Below are positions 33,691 through 45,906 of a DNA stretch of 64,000 nt, piece after piece (within the stretch, counting starts at the first letter, position 1; each line of letters starts with the position of its first letter). The DNA lies in the NCBI GenBank assembly GCA_024734495.1, contig JALMQS010000104.1, positions 1,364,001-1,428,000 on the forward strand, written 5' to 3'. The stretch comes from Forficula auricularia. Lineage: Eukaryota; Arthropoda; Insecta; Dermaptera; Forficulidae. The translations under genes and the position numbers were made by a program. Below the pieces are notes generated by a model. That model saw nothing but the letters and a program-made list of their open reading frames with translations. It made no database searches and had not been told where the DNA came from.

Positions 33691-35206
33691 GGGAGTTCGG
33701 GACAGATTATTATCTATCTGATTGATCTTCGAAAAAATCTTTTGTATTTCTGCAGAGTGACAACGTCTGCCTACTATTTTTTTTTTTTTTTTTTTTTAAT
33801 AAAAAAATTGTTAAAAGAGGTTAATATCGAATAAAAATCATATATTCAGATAATTTTTTTCTCAATTTAAAAACATTTATTTAACACAAAAACGATTTCA
33901 AGAAATAGAGTTGGAAATCTGGCATTCTACACTAGTGCTTTTGTTATATTCTGTTGGTTTCAAATAACTTTTTATATAAATGAAAAATAATTTTTTTCAA
34001 ATAAAAATGTCTTTTATCCAATAATCGAGTAGCTTTTAAATCATTTAAATAAATGAAATAATAAATAATCTAAATAATAAATGATAACAGGCGCTCTTCC
34101 AAAACTCGTGCAATTTCAGAATTTTGCGCTGTTGCCATATTTTATCCTACTTGTTATCATTGCCAAATTTTTGCTTTACATTTGTGAATAACTAATTAAC
34201 TAGACTGTCAAATATATTGAAAATAATAATTTTTAAGAAAAAAATAAAAACCGACTTCAAAAAAATTAAATGCAACAAATAAAATACACTAAAAGGTATA
34301 CAATAATTATTATCTTATTTAGTTACAAGTAAACTACGAAATATTAACATGAAATTACTTTTTGAAGTCAGTGCCAAACAAACCATACCTATAAGCGAGC
34401 GTACCCACCAAACGTACTAAGTAAGATCCGTCGAGTGCAATTCATAAAAGGTATGTTTGGCACCGTCTTCAAAAAGTAATTTCATGTTAATATTTTGTAG
34501 TTTAGTTGTAACTAAATAAGATAATAATTATTTTATACCTTTTAGTGTATTTTATTTGTTGCATTTAATTTTTTGAAGTCGGTTTTTATTTTTTTCTTAA
34601 AAATTATTTTTCTTTTTCTTTATTTAGTGATGTTATTAATAGTGATCAAATCATCAGAACTTGACCAAATTAATATAGCACCATCCCTAAGATAATCCTT
34701 TTCCAATAAAAAAAGAATCATCGAAATCAGTTAATAAACAAAGAAGTTAGAACTGAACAAACCTAACAAAAAAGGTCTAATACCTATGGAAAAAAAATGG
34801 GACCAATCAGAAAGTAGACTGAACCCAATGCAAAAAAAATTCAAAATCGGTTCACAATTGGCGGAGATATGAGGTAACATATCCACAAAAAAAAAAAAAA
34901 AAAAAAAAAATCAGTCGAATAGAGAACCTCCTCCTTTTTGAAGTCGATTAAAAATGTATCATTCGATTCATAAAAGTTAAATTATTGATCTGTAGATATT
35001 TGTTGAAAATGGTATAATTTGTATAGAAGTTATAGCCTTTTTAAAAGCTCGCTTCAATTACTTCCATGTAAAAATGACAATTTTCAATAATTTATTCCTC
35101 GGTCGATCAACTTCAAATTTCGGGAATAAATACTTGACACATCATTGATTCGATGGTAAAAATGTGAGAATTTTCTTATAAAAATGATAAACAGTCCCGA
35201 ACCCTC
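33691..35206. mobile_element. TTAA-flanked non-autonomous element
   Basis: Flanked by TTAA (33687-33690 and 35207-35210). Its termini are inverted and similar: GGGAGTTCGGGACAG at the left, and GAGGGTTCGGGACTG read inward from the right. TTAA duplications are characteristic of piggyBac-type elements. No transposase remains. A foldback F1 copy (34225-34611) and an A-rich repeat ending CCTCCTCCTTTTTGAAGTCG (34615-34950) are nested inside. Confidence 0.5.
34225..34611. repeat. Foldback element F1, copy 2
   Basis: Same structure as 10055-10440 with a few substitutions: outer AATAATTTTTAAGAAAAAAA, CCGACTTCAAAAA, loop region with AACGTACTAAGTAAGATCC. Arms remain nearly complementary over about 160 bp. 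Confidence 0.8.
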
Positions 35207-35210
35207 TTAA

Positions 35211-36329
35211 ACAAATAAAATATTCATTCATCTTTCTGTGATAAAATTAATTATCCGTTAGTTATAGGTTGTTATTAGTTTTGAGTACTATTCTTCTAAG
35301 AAAAAATAAAGTACTAATAGAGAAGAGCAAAAAATGTAAGATGATTAAATGGCAAAGATTTAATCGTTCTTGATAATAATCGGAAAGAAATGAGTTTGTT
35401 TTTTCTAATGTTTTTAATCCCGATTAATTTGGATTCATCTGAATTGCATGAAAGCTTGTTCTTTTAACGATTCATAAATAATATATAAGACAGGCCTTCA
35501 ACTTTAAAAGTATAATACAAAAAGTAATAAAATTAATCCCTTAATGGCTTCAATCGCATCGGTTCGGCCAATAAGGGAAGGAAATTGCAGCAGCGATTTA
35601 TGCGCGAGCCACAGCCCTTGACATATGCTCTTTTAGGCCCCCACCACTTAATTATTATTTATGTTTGAATGTTGTTTCCCTCGCGTCAAGAAAATCATAA
35701 CCACACCCCCGGAGGCTTCCCTTTTCCCTTACCGTCTAGTTTCTGATTTATTTGCCAATAACTTGTTTTTATAACCGACCTAACCATTAATGTGATAATT
35801 TGGAGAGTTGAACGCGCTGATTAGTAGAGTCTTCTAGAAAGCACTAAATTATTCATTTCATGATTATTATACCACAAAGTCGTTTCAATTTTATTATTTA
35901 CACGTTACCTTGATAGTCAAACAATATCTTATAATATATGAAATGATACACATATAAAAATGAGACAATTTATGAAACATTTTTCACTTACTAATTGTTT
36001 TCAATAATTGATATTTCTATCTACATTGACAGATTAAAAAATACATTTTATAAAATGTTCCTTTTAATGGGGAAGATAACTGAAAATATTATGTAAAGAA
36101 ATAAGTATTAATTTAAGAAAGAAAGATTGAATTTTTTTCTCAAAATCAATTTGTGATTTTAATCAATTCCTTAACGAAAACGAATTTATGGTAGGTCGTA
36201 TCAAAGATTTTAATAGTTAACTAAAATGAATTTAATATAAATAATGATAAATTTCTAGTACTAAATCTAACCTAAAAATATCTATTAAAATCTTTGATAC
36301 AACCTATATAACTATAACTTGATCAATAC
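35211..36329. other. Gene-free stretch with a GC-richer block
   Basis: 35550-35830 is markedly richer in G and C, unique within the window and has no open frame; it is a candidate conserved regulatory block. The remainder is AT-rich. Confidence 0.35.
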
Positions 36330-36426
36330 AAAGATTGTATTGATGTTTGGAGGACCTAGCCACCGAGGACTTGTGCCTCTAAGCAGGTCGAGAAATAAAG
36401 ATTTATTTATTTATTTATTTATTTAT
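36330..36426 (+). repeat. LINE-like 3' tail with (TTTA)n
   Basis: GGAGGACCTAGCCACCGAGG, CTCTAAGCAGGTCGAG and AATAAAGATTTATTTATT run into a TTTA microsatellite. A short GC-richer segment ending in AATAAA plus a simple repeat is typical of a severely 5'-truncated non-LTR retroposon. Confidence 0.45.
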
Positions 36427-38019
36427 AACCTAAATTCATTTTTGTTAAAAATATTATGGTGAAAAGGGTAGTTTTTCAGCTTTCTAATATATTACTGATT
36501 AAATACAATGAAATTTTATAATACGAGAGTAGAATTGAGACTGAAGTTAACCTATATTAATTATAATAAATGCCAAAGCACATAGTTATCAAGGGCGGTC
36601 ACAGGGGGAGGGTCATAGCCACCATAAATGACAAAAAGGTCTTAATTTTGTAAGATAGTTATTTCAAACATAACGTCCCCGTATAATGACCCCCCCCCCC
36701 AAAAAAAAAAAAGAATGAAAGTCTGGGAGAGCCCCTTCTAGATCTATTATAAATCTCTAAATCTACGTAATGTGTTAAGTTCATTAATAGGTATTATTAA
36801 AACTGAATATTAGGATCTTTTGAAATAATCAATCTGCTGAATTTGTGATGTTAAAGTTAATCAGCTGCTTGAATGTCAAAAGGTGTATCATCGACCTCGG
36901 AATCGAATTCATTTGCCAAAAAGTACTGTAACTTTGATTTGATTTCCATATCGAGACAATGAGATATAAAAAAAATATCTATAACATCCCATATTAAGCA
37001 GAGGACACCGTCATTGATTTTTCTTATAATGTTAAACTCTACTACTATCGCCAATAATATTTTTTTAAATATAAGGATCAATTTACTAATCACGAATTGG
37101 GTTTTAAAAGTTAAAAAATAAAAAAATTATTTTCAGCGAAGCTTTTTTATTTGAGGTTAAGATCTTTTTCAGGTTCCGTAGCTACTAGGAACTATTACAA
37201 TTTCGTTATATCCCTCTGGCTATCTACAACATTCATGTATCTCCTATGATATAGGAAGTATAAAGATCAAATTTTGTATGCCTATTCTTTTAATAAATCA
37301 CAGATAAAAATAAATTTGAGGCTCTTCTTAAATCATAAGTGAAAAACAAATTTCCTCGCACTATATTTCAAACCTTTCAAAAAATTAAAAAATAGTAATA
37401 TGGGTAATGTATCTTTCAAATAATTTATTCGAAAAGTGAACAATTTTTCATGAAAGGCCTAGTTGATTAAATTCGTGTTTCAATTTTCCTTGTATTTAGA
37501 GGATCTTTTATTAACTTAGATTGAAATTATTTTTTACCCCTTGCATGTAAACAGGCAACCGTCAGTGGCACACTGTTAACACTCCCCTAAAGGACAAGAA
37601 CAAGTTTTGTCCCCTCGTCTAGCAAATGCTTTATGAAGGCAGGACTGACTATCCTACCACCTCCCACTCGTCTCAATAATTTATCTGTGAGCGAAGAAAT
37701 ATGAGTGCCCTGACAACAAACAACAAGGCGCATACCGGATACAAATCACCCGACAAATTGAAAATTATACAACAAACTGATTGTGCGATATCGCAGGATT
37801 ATTAGTAGTAGTGTCTGCACTAGTGATATTTATCGCTTTAAAAAAGACACCTGCAACGTTATTTTTATTTTCTTTGCTCTAATTTCGTTACCAAATGGAA
37901 TATTTGTATAATGATAATTATTATTATTTTCAAAGAATCTGTATTTTTCATATATCAGAAAATAATGTAAAATTTATTGCAGAAAAAAAAGATCTGAAAA
38001 ATTGGAAATATATCAAGAG
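36427..38019. other. Stretch without recognised genes
   Basis: Mostly AT-rich. A Penelope-type terminal fragment is at about 36990-37060 (AAGCAGAGGACACCGTCATT). 37555-37830 is a GC-richer unique block without a long frame. A C run followed by an A run is at 36689-36711. Confidence 0.4.
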
Positions 38020-38021
38020 TA

Positions 38022-38905
38022 TTAGGTCATTCAATAAGTCCGTAGGATGACACATAGATGGCGTTACTATAATTTTTCCATATGATTTTTATTTTGTTAC
38101 TAACCTTCAAACGATACGTGTATAAATTTGACAGCAATCTGACTATTGATTCGTGAGTTATAGCATTTTGTGTGAGGCAACTTTTGTTATTGAAAAAAAA
38201 GTGAATTTCGAGTTTTAATAAAGCATTGCTTTTTGATGAAAAAAATACAGTGGAAACCATACAATGGCTTGATAAACATTATCCGAACTCTGCTCCATCG
38301 AGACAAATGGTAGAGAAGTGGATTGCTGAATTTAAACGTGGTCGTACCACCACAAATGATGCAGAGCGCAGTGAACGCCCAAAAGAGACTGTTATTCCAG
38401 AAAACATAAAAAAATCCACAAATTGGTTATGAACGATCGCAAATTGAAGGTGCACGAGCTAGCTGACATTGTAAAGATATCAGATGGTAGTGTTCTTATC
38501 ATTTTACATGAACATTTGTGTATGCGAAAGCTCTGTGCAAAGTGGGTGCCGCGTGAGCTCACAGTCGACCAAAAACAACAACGAATCGATGATTCAGAGG
38601 AGTGTTTGGCGCTGTTAAACCGCAATAAAATGAAATTCTATCGTCGATATGTGACAATAGATGAGACATGGCTTCACTATTACACACCAGAATCCAAAAG
38701 AAGTCCAAAGATGAAGTAGTCGCTGAAACTGAGGCCTATTTTGACGAGAAAGAGAAAACGTACTATAAAAGTGGTTTCGAAAAGTTGGAAAATCGCTATA
38801 CTCGTTGTATCGCCCCCGAAGGCAACTATGTTGAATAATAAAATCGAGTTTTGTAAAAATTTTGTTTTTTTCTTACTTATCCCACGGACTTATTGAATGA
38901 CCTGT
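38022..38905 (+). mobile_element. Internally deleted mariner transposon
   Basis: Terminal inverted repeats AGGTCATTCAATAAGTCCGT (left, 38024) and its complement ACGGACTTATTGAATGACCT (right, ending 38903). The element is flanked by TA duplications at 38020-38021 and 38906-38907. The 884-bp length is about 400 bp short of a normal 1.3-kb mariner; the gap lies in the catalytic region of the transposase. Confidence 0.9.
38200..38839 (+). pseudogene. Mariner transposase, internally deleted and frameshifted
   Basis: The N-terminal DNA-binding part is in the 38226-38432 frame (VETIQWLDKHYPNSAPSRQM, then WIAEFKRGR). The next part is in the 38423-38719 frame (LKVHELADIVKIS, WVPRELTVDQKQQR, YVTIDETWLHYYTPESKR), with the first catalytic Asp in IDETW. 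The tail, in a third frame, reads AYFDEKEKTYYKSGFEKLEN and then ends NYVE-stop at about 38839. Single-base changes in A runs cause at least two shifts (near 38240 and 38410). The stretch with the second and third catalytic Asp residues is deleted, so it cannot transpose by itself, but intact ends could be mobilised by a related enzyme. Confidence 0.88.
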
Positions 38906-38907
38906 TA

Positions 38908-39637
38908 TATTAACCGTCTAAATATTCCATACTTTTGAATTTGCATAGATTTTATTCAAAAATAATTTTTAAAAAAATATTAGTAAATTTTTTTATTTTT
39001 TAAATTGAAAACCCACGAGGTCGATTACCCTAATATGATATTATTATATATTATATCGATTTAGGACAAATTTTTTCTTTTTAGTTAAAAAGATTTTTAA
39101 AGCTGTTTTATTCATAGGTTATGGGATTAAAACAAAAATTAGAGCAGAGTTGTGAAGCTCCTGCTCTGAATATGTTCTTAATCAAAGGTCGAAGCATTAG
39201 TATGAAAATATAAAAATAATTGGAACTGAAAGACTCTTTAAAATATATATATATTTTTTTTTTGAAAAATCCTCTTGTTAGAAACTTGTAGATGCTCATA
39301 GAAAAATACTGAAAATCTTAAAGTCTAAGAGAGAAAATTGAGAAAGGTTAATGAAACAGATATAAAATTAAAGTACCTATTTTAAAAATGTTAATGAATT
39401 TTTTAGCACAGGTTTCTCATCAGTTGAAGTATTAAAACAAAAATCAATTATTTATAATAGGGTGGGGAGGGGCACATTTTATGCCTTTTGTTCGATTTGG
39501 ACAAAATTTTGTACAGTTTATCTGTAAAAATATTGGGGCAAAACTCAACTATCCTTTGGGGACTGCAAATTTTTCAGGGGAGAAAGTTTATCAGAGTCTA
39601 ATTAGCTATAAAGTATACAATAACCACTTGTTTAGAG
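38908..39637. other. Stretch without recognised genes
   Basis: AT-rich. The plus frame at 39481-39681 (66 codons) runs into the hAT-like element and is not protein-like. Confidence 0.45.
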
Positions 39638-40202
39638 CAGCGATTCTTAAACTTTTTCATTCGAGACTCTATTTTAACTGAGAAATTTTTTGCCACCCCA
39701 TATTATATATATGTAGATAACTAGATATATATGGTAAAATATAAACCATTATTTTTACTAGTAAATTCTGAATCATTTTATTTTGAAACAAACCTTTAGT
39801 ATAAACATAGCTATTGTAATAATTTCATCATTTATTAAAACTATTCCTAATATAACAATTATTAAATCAAAATATTAATGAGATCGATCGATCTACTAGA
39901 TTCTTATTAAATAAAGAATCAAACAGGACTTTGAATATATTCAACATTTTTCAAATTTAATCTATATTTTTATTTTATAATGGCCAATGCTGAGAATGTC
40001 GCTTCACAGTGGTCATTTTAGAAATTATTTTAAATTCATTCGCAGATATATCTCGAATTCACTACAATTTTTTTGAATTAATTTTTGGCCGCTGAGCATT
40101 ATAATGTTTCATTTTCATTGTGGCCCTATGTTTGATGATCCCAAAATTTAGTTACACGCCCCAAAAAGGGGTCGCGACCCATAGTTTTAGAACTTAGCAC
40201 TG
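39638..40202. mobile_element. hAT-like non-autonomous element
   Basis: A 565-bp element flanked by a perfect 8-bp duplication GTTTAGAG (39630-39637 and 40203-40210). Ends are CAGCGATTCTTAAACT and, read inward from the right, CAGTGCTAAGTTCTAAAACT. The subterminal sequence GGGGTCGCGACCC is also typical of hAT elements. No transposase coding sequence. Confidence 0.8.
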
Positions 40203-42001
40203 GTTTAGAGCATCAAGAGGAAGGGTAGACATTTTTATTTTATCACTATTAACTACTGAAATTGAAAGGTATTCTAAAATTTGTCAAAAGCATTCCGATG
40301 CTTCTAGAGGACTTAAACATTAATTTCTCAGCTGAGCACTCCTATAAACGCCTGAATACCTGCATCCTTACCAACTGTTAGCATTCGCTCAACTGTGGGT
40401 TCATTTTCTCATTTGAAGATTTTAAAAATATCAACAACCAATTACGCATCAATCCAGGCTAGATATCTATCATTACTAGGCAGATGTTACCTAAGATAAA
40501 TTTTGATGATCTAATAAAAAAATCCAAATTTAGTAAAAATAAGAAAAAAAAACTTAAAAAAAAAGAATTATACAAAAATTAACATTATTTTCCATCTTTT
40601 GTAAGTTTTGTTTTATTTCAAAAAATAAAAATTGTATTATTGCTTATATTTTCAGACATACCTAGATGGAGTCATTAATATCTTTTAGGGGTTAAGGACC
40701 TCTAAAGTTCTTAATACGGCCCTCAATAAATTTATTTACCATATTTCTTTACAATATATTGCTAGATTCCATAATTTTATTGATATATTGAAGCACGTTA
40801 AGCAGCTTGAAAATTGTTTGTATTATTAAAAAATAAATAAATAAATGCCTAAATAAAAAAAAAATTAAGGGTAAAATAAATTTTATAAATCCATATTCTG
40901 AAAACTGTATTCCACTCTCGTTATGTATAGTATAGATATTTTTTGCCTCCCTCCCCCCTGAAAAAAAAACTATTTTAAAAATTTAATTCAGTATGAATGA
41001 GATTCTGAGCTTTTTATTTATTTATTTATTTAAGAAAAAAATCAATCAGGAAAAAAAAACGGAAAATAAATTATTTATTAGATTTTTTATTCTCATGACA
41101 TTCCTGAATATATAGTATTTCTATACTACTACTAGTTGTTTAATACTAGTATTACTGATATTCAATTCTTTTTTTTCTCACTTTTTTCCGTTCTATAGTA
41201 ACAAGTTTTAACAAATACTTACTTACTTTTCCTGAAATTTATTTATTATGTTAAATATTAATATATATATATATATATATATATTATATCACTTAAATCT
41301 TATATGTTAATTTTTGAAGAACTCGAATATTAGTTTTAGTGGGCCACGTAGCTTTAAAACTTTTGAAACTCAAAGAAAACTAATCATTTTGACTGGAATA
41401 TTGAATTCACTCAAAAACTGGAAGAGATGCTGAAATCGCTGGAAATCGAAAATTTATATATTATTTATTTTTTATAATATATCAAATTAATGAATATAAA
41501 TATAACGCAAACTACTGATATATAATTAAATAATGAATATAAAAATTTTCAATTTCCCAGATTTCTTCTTTACAGTAGAAGCAACAATTTTGCCAAGTTT
41601 CAAATTATTTCATCAATTTTTATAGGAGTTATGTAAAAAAAAGTAGCAGATTAAAATAATTACATGTATTTTTCTATTTAAAATTTTTAAAGTTTTGAGA
41701 CACCTGTTAATGTTAAAATTAATTAATTAAGAAGTTGCAAAACAGCAACGAAACGTATGTCATATTTAATCAAAACTTGTATTTAATTTAATTTAAAGTC
41801 TTGTCCAACTCCCTACGATTCCTTTAATTATTAATCATGGACACGAATAATGAAATGTTAAAATTAATGGCTCAAATTGTACAGGGATTTTTTTTTTATA
41901 TATTTGGAAGATATTTAGGGGGCGTGTAACACAAATTTCATTGAAGGACCATCCTAATAATACATATATTATACATATTTATATTTGGAATATACGTACA
42001 T
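40203..42001. other. Stretch without recognised genes
   Basis: AT-rich throughout, with a (TA)n run at 41263-41284 and A/T homopolymers. No coding frame, exon or repeat partner recognised. Confidence 0.5.
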
Positions 42002-42090
42002 GTTTATTTGCTACAAGCAGAAGACAACCTTATTGATTTCTTTTTATGAATCATCAACTCTGCTACTCTCGACAAAACAATATCTTTTCA
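42002..42090 (-). repeat. Penelope-type terminal fragment
   Basis: CTACAAGCAGAAGACAACC, TTGATTTCTTTTTATGAATC and CTGCTACTCTCGACAAAAC match in reverse the block at 54326-54410. Confidence 0.65.
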
Positions 42091-42894
42091 AGTAAAAAAT
42101 AATGATTGAAAACGATTTTTCTTTATGTTTCAGGACTTTTTAAAGATAATGAGAAAAATAAATAAATAAATAAATACTAGGGCCTCTTCCGGGGCTTATT
42201 GATTAAAATGGTCAATATCTTTTTGGTTGTGATTTTTAGAAATAAGGAGAAATAAAATTTCGAAATTACTTTTTTCTGCCTATCTGTTTAGTGATTTTCA
42301 ATAACTGAACTGAAAGTCAGAGAAATTTCAATATTAAATTGTTTCACATTGTTTTTTGGCTTTTTAGATTCAGAAATTTGTAGCAAACGATATTAAATTC
42401 ACCACTCGATAGATAGTGAATAGCTCTGAGCCAAATTTTAACTTTGTAGATCAAACCGTTCGTATCCACAAGTTCGATAAGTTTTAAAATTTTCGTAATC
42501 CTTAGTTTTCACTTTTACATGTTCTTTTGAAATGTTCTTGTCTGATGAATAGACGTTAAAAGCGATTAATTCATTCGAACAAAAAAAAATTGAGAATTTA
42601 TTTTGTAAAAAGGTCGCTGATAGTCATCTTTTTCCCCTTTATCAGCTAAGAAGCTGCGAGAGTGCCAGAAACAAGTACAGACTAGTTTCTCATTAATTAT
42701 TTTATTCTAGGAATACCCTAATTCTCGTGTGCTCGTGAAATGATACTCCTTAGACATACATGTTGCCTATATTTTAGGATGACATATTTTTTTAAACAAC
42801 TATTATTCTTTTTGTATGAAAATTTGTTAATATTTCATGTTTTCATGTTTTCATCTTTTCATGTTCTAAGAATCCTCGTCAAATTTTAGCTCGA
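42091..42894. other. Stretch without recognised genes
   Basis: AT-rich, with a short segment of mixed composition at 42620-42780. Nothing recognisable. Confidence 0.45.
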
Positions 42895-43645
42895 TAATTT
42901 TTTTTTAGGAAATCGCTCACGAATTTTGCAAATCTCAAAAATGTAAAAAATTTTCTTTTTAGAAAATTTTTATTTTCTAAGAGAGAATTCTTTCTATATG
43001 TAATAAAAATAATCGCCTGAAAATTTCACCTCAAAATATGAATTTTTAAAGATTGCTCAAGAATTGTTAAGACTTTGTATTGATTCATATATTATGACCT
43101 TTTCGGACGACCTTTAAATATTAATATTTCAGGTTATTTTTTTATTTTATTTTACTATCAATTTAAAACATAATGAACAAAAATTCACCAGGAGATTAAA
43201 AAAAAAATAGTTTTAAAATATATATAAATTTATTGTCATAATGCCATTTTTGGGTATTGATTTTTTCTGGATTGACAGTAAAAAAAATAGTCAATAGCCA
43301 TAGATGGCATTATGACAATAAATATATTTTAATGCCGATTTTGTTTTAGTCTCGTCTTTTATTTTTGTTCATTATGTTTTAAATTGATAGTAAAAAAATA
43401 GAAAAATCAAGCCTAAATATTAATGTTTAAAGTTCGCTCGAAAACGTCAAAGATGAATCACTAAAAAATCTTGAAAATTCTTGAGCGACCTTTAAAATTC
43501 ATATTTTGAGCTGAAATTTTCAGGTGATTATTTTTATTACAAATAGAAAAGAATTTCTGTATAAAAAATATAAATTTTCAAAAAAGAAAAAATAATTGTT
43601 TACATTTTTGAGATTTTCAAAATTCTTGAGCGACCTCTAAAAATG
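42895..43645. repeat. Long foldback repeat, about 750 bp
   Basis: Left arm (about 42900-43215) and right arm (about 43320-43640) are complementary with modest divergence. Paired blocks include TTTTGCAAATCTCAAAAATG, GAAAATTTCACCTCAAAATA, CAATTTAAAACATAATGAAC and TTTATTGTCATAATGCCAT. The centre (43220-43320) forms a tighter, later hairpin. No coding sequence. It could be a large MITE or two opposed copies of one repeat. Confidence 0.75.
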
Positions 43646-44340
43646 TCAATTCAGCTAAAATTTTACCTTATTAAAACATAAAATACTAACTTTAATTAAC
43701 TAATTTCAATTCGAGACTCAACAGTTTTTTCTATTGAGAATCATCATACTTTATCAGACTCCATGAATATGTAATTAAAACATCAATTTTTAAGCATCAT
43801 CTCTTAATAATTTTCCTAATTCCCACACAACATATACCTATGTATTTTATAGTTTACAGAAACACAAAATTGCATTATTTTTAATATATAAACCTTAAAG
43901 CTTATTTAATCATATCGTCTCTGATCTTACAAAACCTCGTAAGCCCAATTTTTGGTCAAATACGTATTATACGTTTATACCGACCTACTTTTCACGGCGC
44001 ATTTGTCTATTGAAACCTTATTATTCTATTCCAATTTAATTTCGCGCCACGGACAAATAATAAATATTGCATTGAATTTGTATGTATTATTGTTTAAAAA
44101 GTTTTTTCTTGTTTTCTCGCAAACAATGAATTTAGGAGTTACGACGTTTTGTAAGATCAGCGACGATATGTAAGCGATGTTTTTTGATTTTGTTCTGCTT
44201 ATAGGTAGTTCCAAGTTTTAATTCAAATGGCAGTCTTTTGGACAGTGTCCGTTTTTCTTCAAATTGCTTCACTGTTAACTTAACGAAAAACAATAAGGTA
44301 GTATCTTAGGTCTAATTAGATGTTTAATTTTATGTTTTAG
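43646..44340. other. Stretch without recognised genes
   Basis: AT-rich, with two overlapping frames on opposite strands at 43952-44214, neither protein-like. Confidence 0.4.
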
Positions 44341-44431
44341 GAGTCGATCGGAATAAAAGATCTAACCCGATGACAGATTCGCTAGCGGGATGAGAGGCTT
44401 CACCTTCGAGAGCAACTCACTCAACATAAAT
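44341..44431 (+). CDS. Candidate spliced exon with in-frame ATG
   Basis: A 91-bp, GC-richer segment between an acceptor (TTAATTTTATGTTTTAG) and a consensus donor (GTAAGTACC). All three full-length frames contain stops, but the second ATG at 44390 opens MRGFTFESNSLNIN up to the donor in phase 0. It could therefore be an exon with 5' untranslated sequence and the first codons. Joining it directly to 48317-48400 would give an immediate stop. Not recognised; it may be a chance pairing. Confidence 0.25.
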
Positions 44432-44624
44432 GTAAGTACCTACAGATCTTCACTTCTACCATCATCGTGTTTTATAAAGTCTGGATTCTCATTCCTCCAA
44501 TATTTCAACTTAAGCTAACACAAATTAGTAGAGTTTTGATTCAAATCTTGCTTTGCAGAAACTATCTACCCTTTATTAATAAAATAAAAAAAGAAGACTA
44601 ATATATTACATTTGAAAATATGTA
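44432..44624. other. Unassigned
   Basis: AT-rich sequence downstream of the candidate donor. Nothing recognised. Confidence 0.4.
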
Positions 44625-44790
44625 CATATAATTGAAAAGTAATGGAAGGCAGTCCAATAATAGTGAATAAAAAATTATTACATTTCCAAATAAAATCTAT
44701 TTATTGGACTGTCATTCTTTTTTCCCCTTTCCTTTAAAAATAACGTTTCGGAGGATTCTTCCCTCCTTCTTCATATATATAATATTTTAT
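44625..44790 (-). repeat. Decayed hammerhead unit, family H
   Basis: GGAAGGCAGTCCAATAA at the left and TTATTGGACTGTCATTC in the middle form inverted arms. On the minus strand, GAAGAAGGAGG..CCTCC-GAAACGTT resembles a hammerhead core, but the leading CT of CTGAAGA is replaced. Related to 62768-62970. Confidence 0.4.
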
Positions 44791-45349
44791 AAAGTGCTTA
44801 AGATTTCTTCTTATTTTCCGCAAAATTTAAGAAATTAACAGGTTGTAATGATTTTTCGGAGGTTGGTTTATGGCCCTTTCCTTGTGGTGGTTTGTAATAA
44901 TCTAGGTAGCACTCTGGACATAGGGTATAAAATATAACAGGCTGAATATTCTTGGTAACAAATATTTAATAAAAAATTATTTGTTTATGCGTTTAATTAA
45001 ACATGTATAGAGAACAAAGAGAGGGTGGATGGGGTTCACGGTGGGCAGCCAGTCACTAAAAGTATTCCCGTGGTTAGAGATGAGATCCATAATAGAAAGA
45101 TTGGTTCCGTGAAGCTTCGGACTGTGTTCCGCTCCAAACACGTCAAGTCCTAATACGATTCAGATTGTGTCTAACCGAGAGTGGCGCTCTGCGAGCTACT
45201 AGCACAGTGGTGGGGGAATAGCTTTGACTTTGGGCTGGCTACAAGGTATTACTAAAAAAATTGTATCAGAAGGACAAAAAAAAAAGTAAATAAAAATAAA
45301 AATCTTATAACAATAATGTACGAATATATTATTGTATAATATTATCGGA
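44791..45349. other. Gene-free stretch with a GC-richer block
   Basis: 45005-45245 has balanced composition and stays unassigned: no open frame longer than about 30 codons, no splice pair and no repeat partner. Confidence 0.35.
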
Positions 45350-45560
45350 TTTTTCAAAATGGATGGGTGTTTTTGAAATGAGAATAACTCAGCGGTTTTT
45401 TAAATTACAAAAAATTTTATTTCGAAAAATGAAATCTTAGATATTATCATTTAACAGTGAAAAAGTGAAATTCATGAAAAATTACAATACTTGACTATAC
45501 CCTGTATGGTAAAGTAAAAATCATTTTCTGAAAATGAATTCACTTTTTCACTGTTAAATG
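45350..45560. repeat. Repeat R6 copy with inverted ends
   Basis: TTTAACAGTGAAAAAGTGAA and its complement TTCACTTTTTCACTGTTAAA enclose CTATACCCTGTATGGTAAAG. The inner block is shared with 10690-10725. Confidence 0.55.
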
Positions 45561-45564
45561 GTAA

Positions 45565-45845
45565 TAACAAATCGCTTGCATTCTCACAGCGAACTGTTGA
45601 CGTTGTACACAATCTCCTTTATTCAGTTGCTGGACAACCATAAACTTATAGGGATTAAAATGAAGGTCTTAGTGTAAAATTCTGAAAACAGTTCGACTAC
45701 TCATTCGGAGTGTTGCAGCTCGTTTTCGGACAGAGAACACTGGGGGCTTTCAATTATTGCTTCTCTCACCTATTCAACGGCAACTAGTGTCCTTACAGTT
45801 CGAGTACGGCCTCGAGGTTTGGGATTCATTGCCGATGCAAACATT
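45565..45845 (-). pseudogene. Tc1/mariner-type transposase relic, N-terminal HTH
   Basis: On the minus strand two frames joined by a shift give NPKPRGRTRTVRTLVAVE, a stop, VREAIIESPQ, then VRKRAATLRMSSRTVFRILH, a stop, and DLHFNPYKFMVVQQLNKGD. The order GRxRTVRT, VREAI.SP..S.R..A..L..S...V.RIL and DLHF.PYK resembles the helix-turn-helix DNA-binding region of Tc1/mariner-like transposases. Stops and a frameshift make it a relic; the catalytic domain is absent or beyond the gap. Confidence 0.6.
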
Positions 45846-45906
45846 AGTATGTAAAAATGTTGCAATTGCAATTAAATAAAATATAATTTTTAAAGATATT
45901 TTAAAT

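Noticed and set aside
41263..41284. (TA)n run as an origin or regulatory site
   Set aside because: An ordinary microsatellite in AT-rich DNA with nothing else around it.
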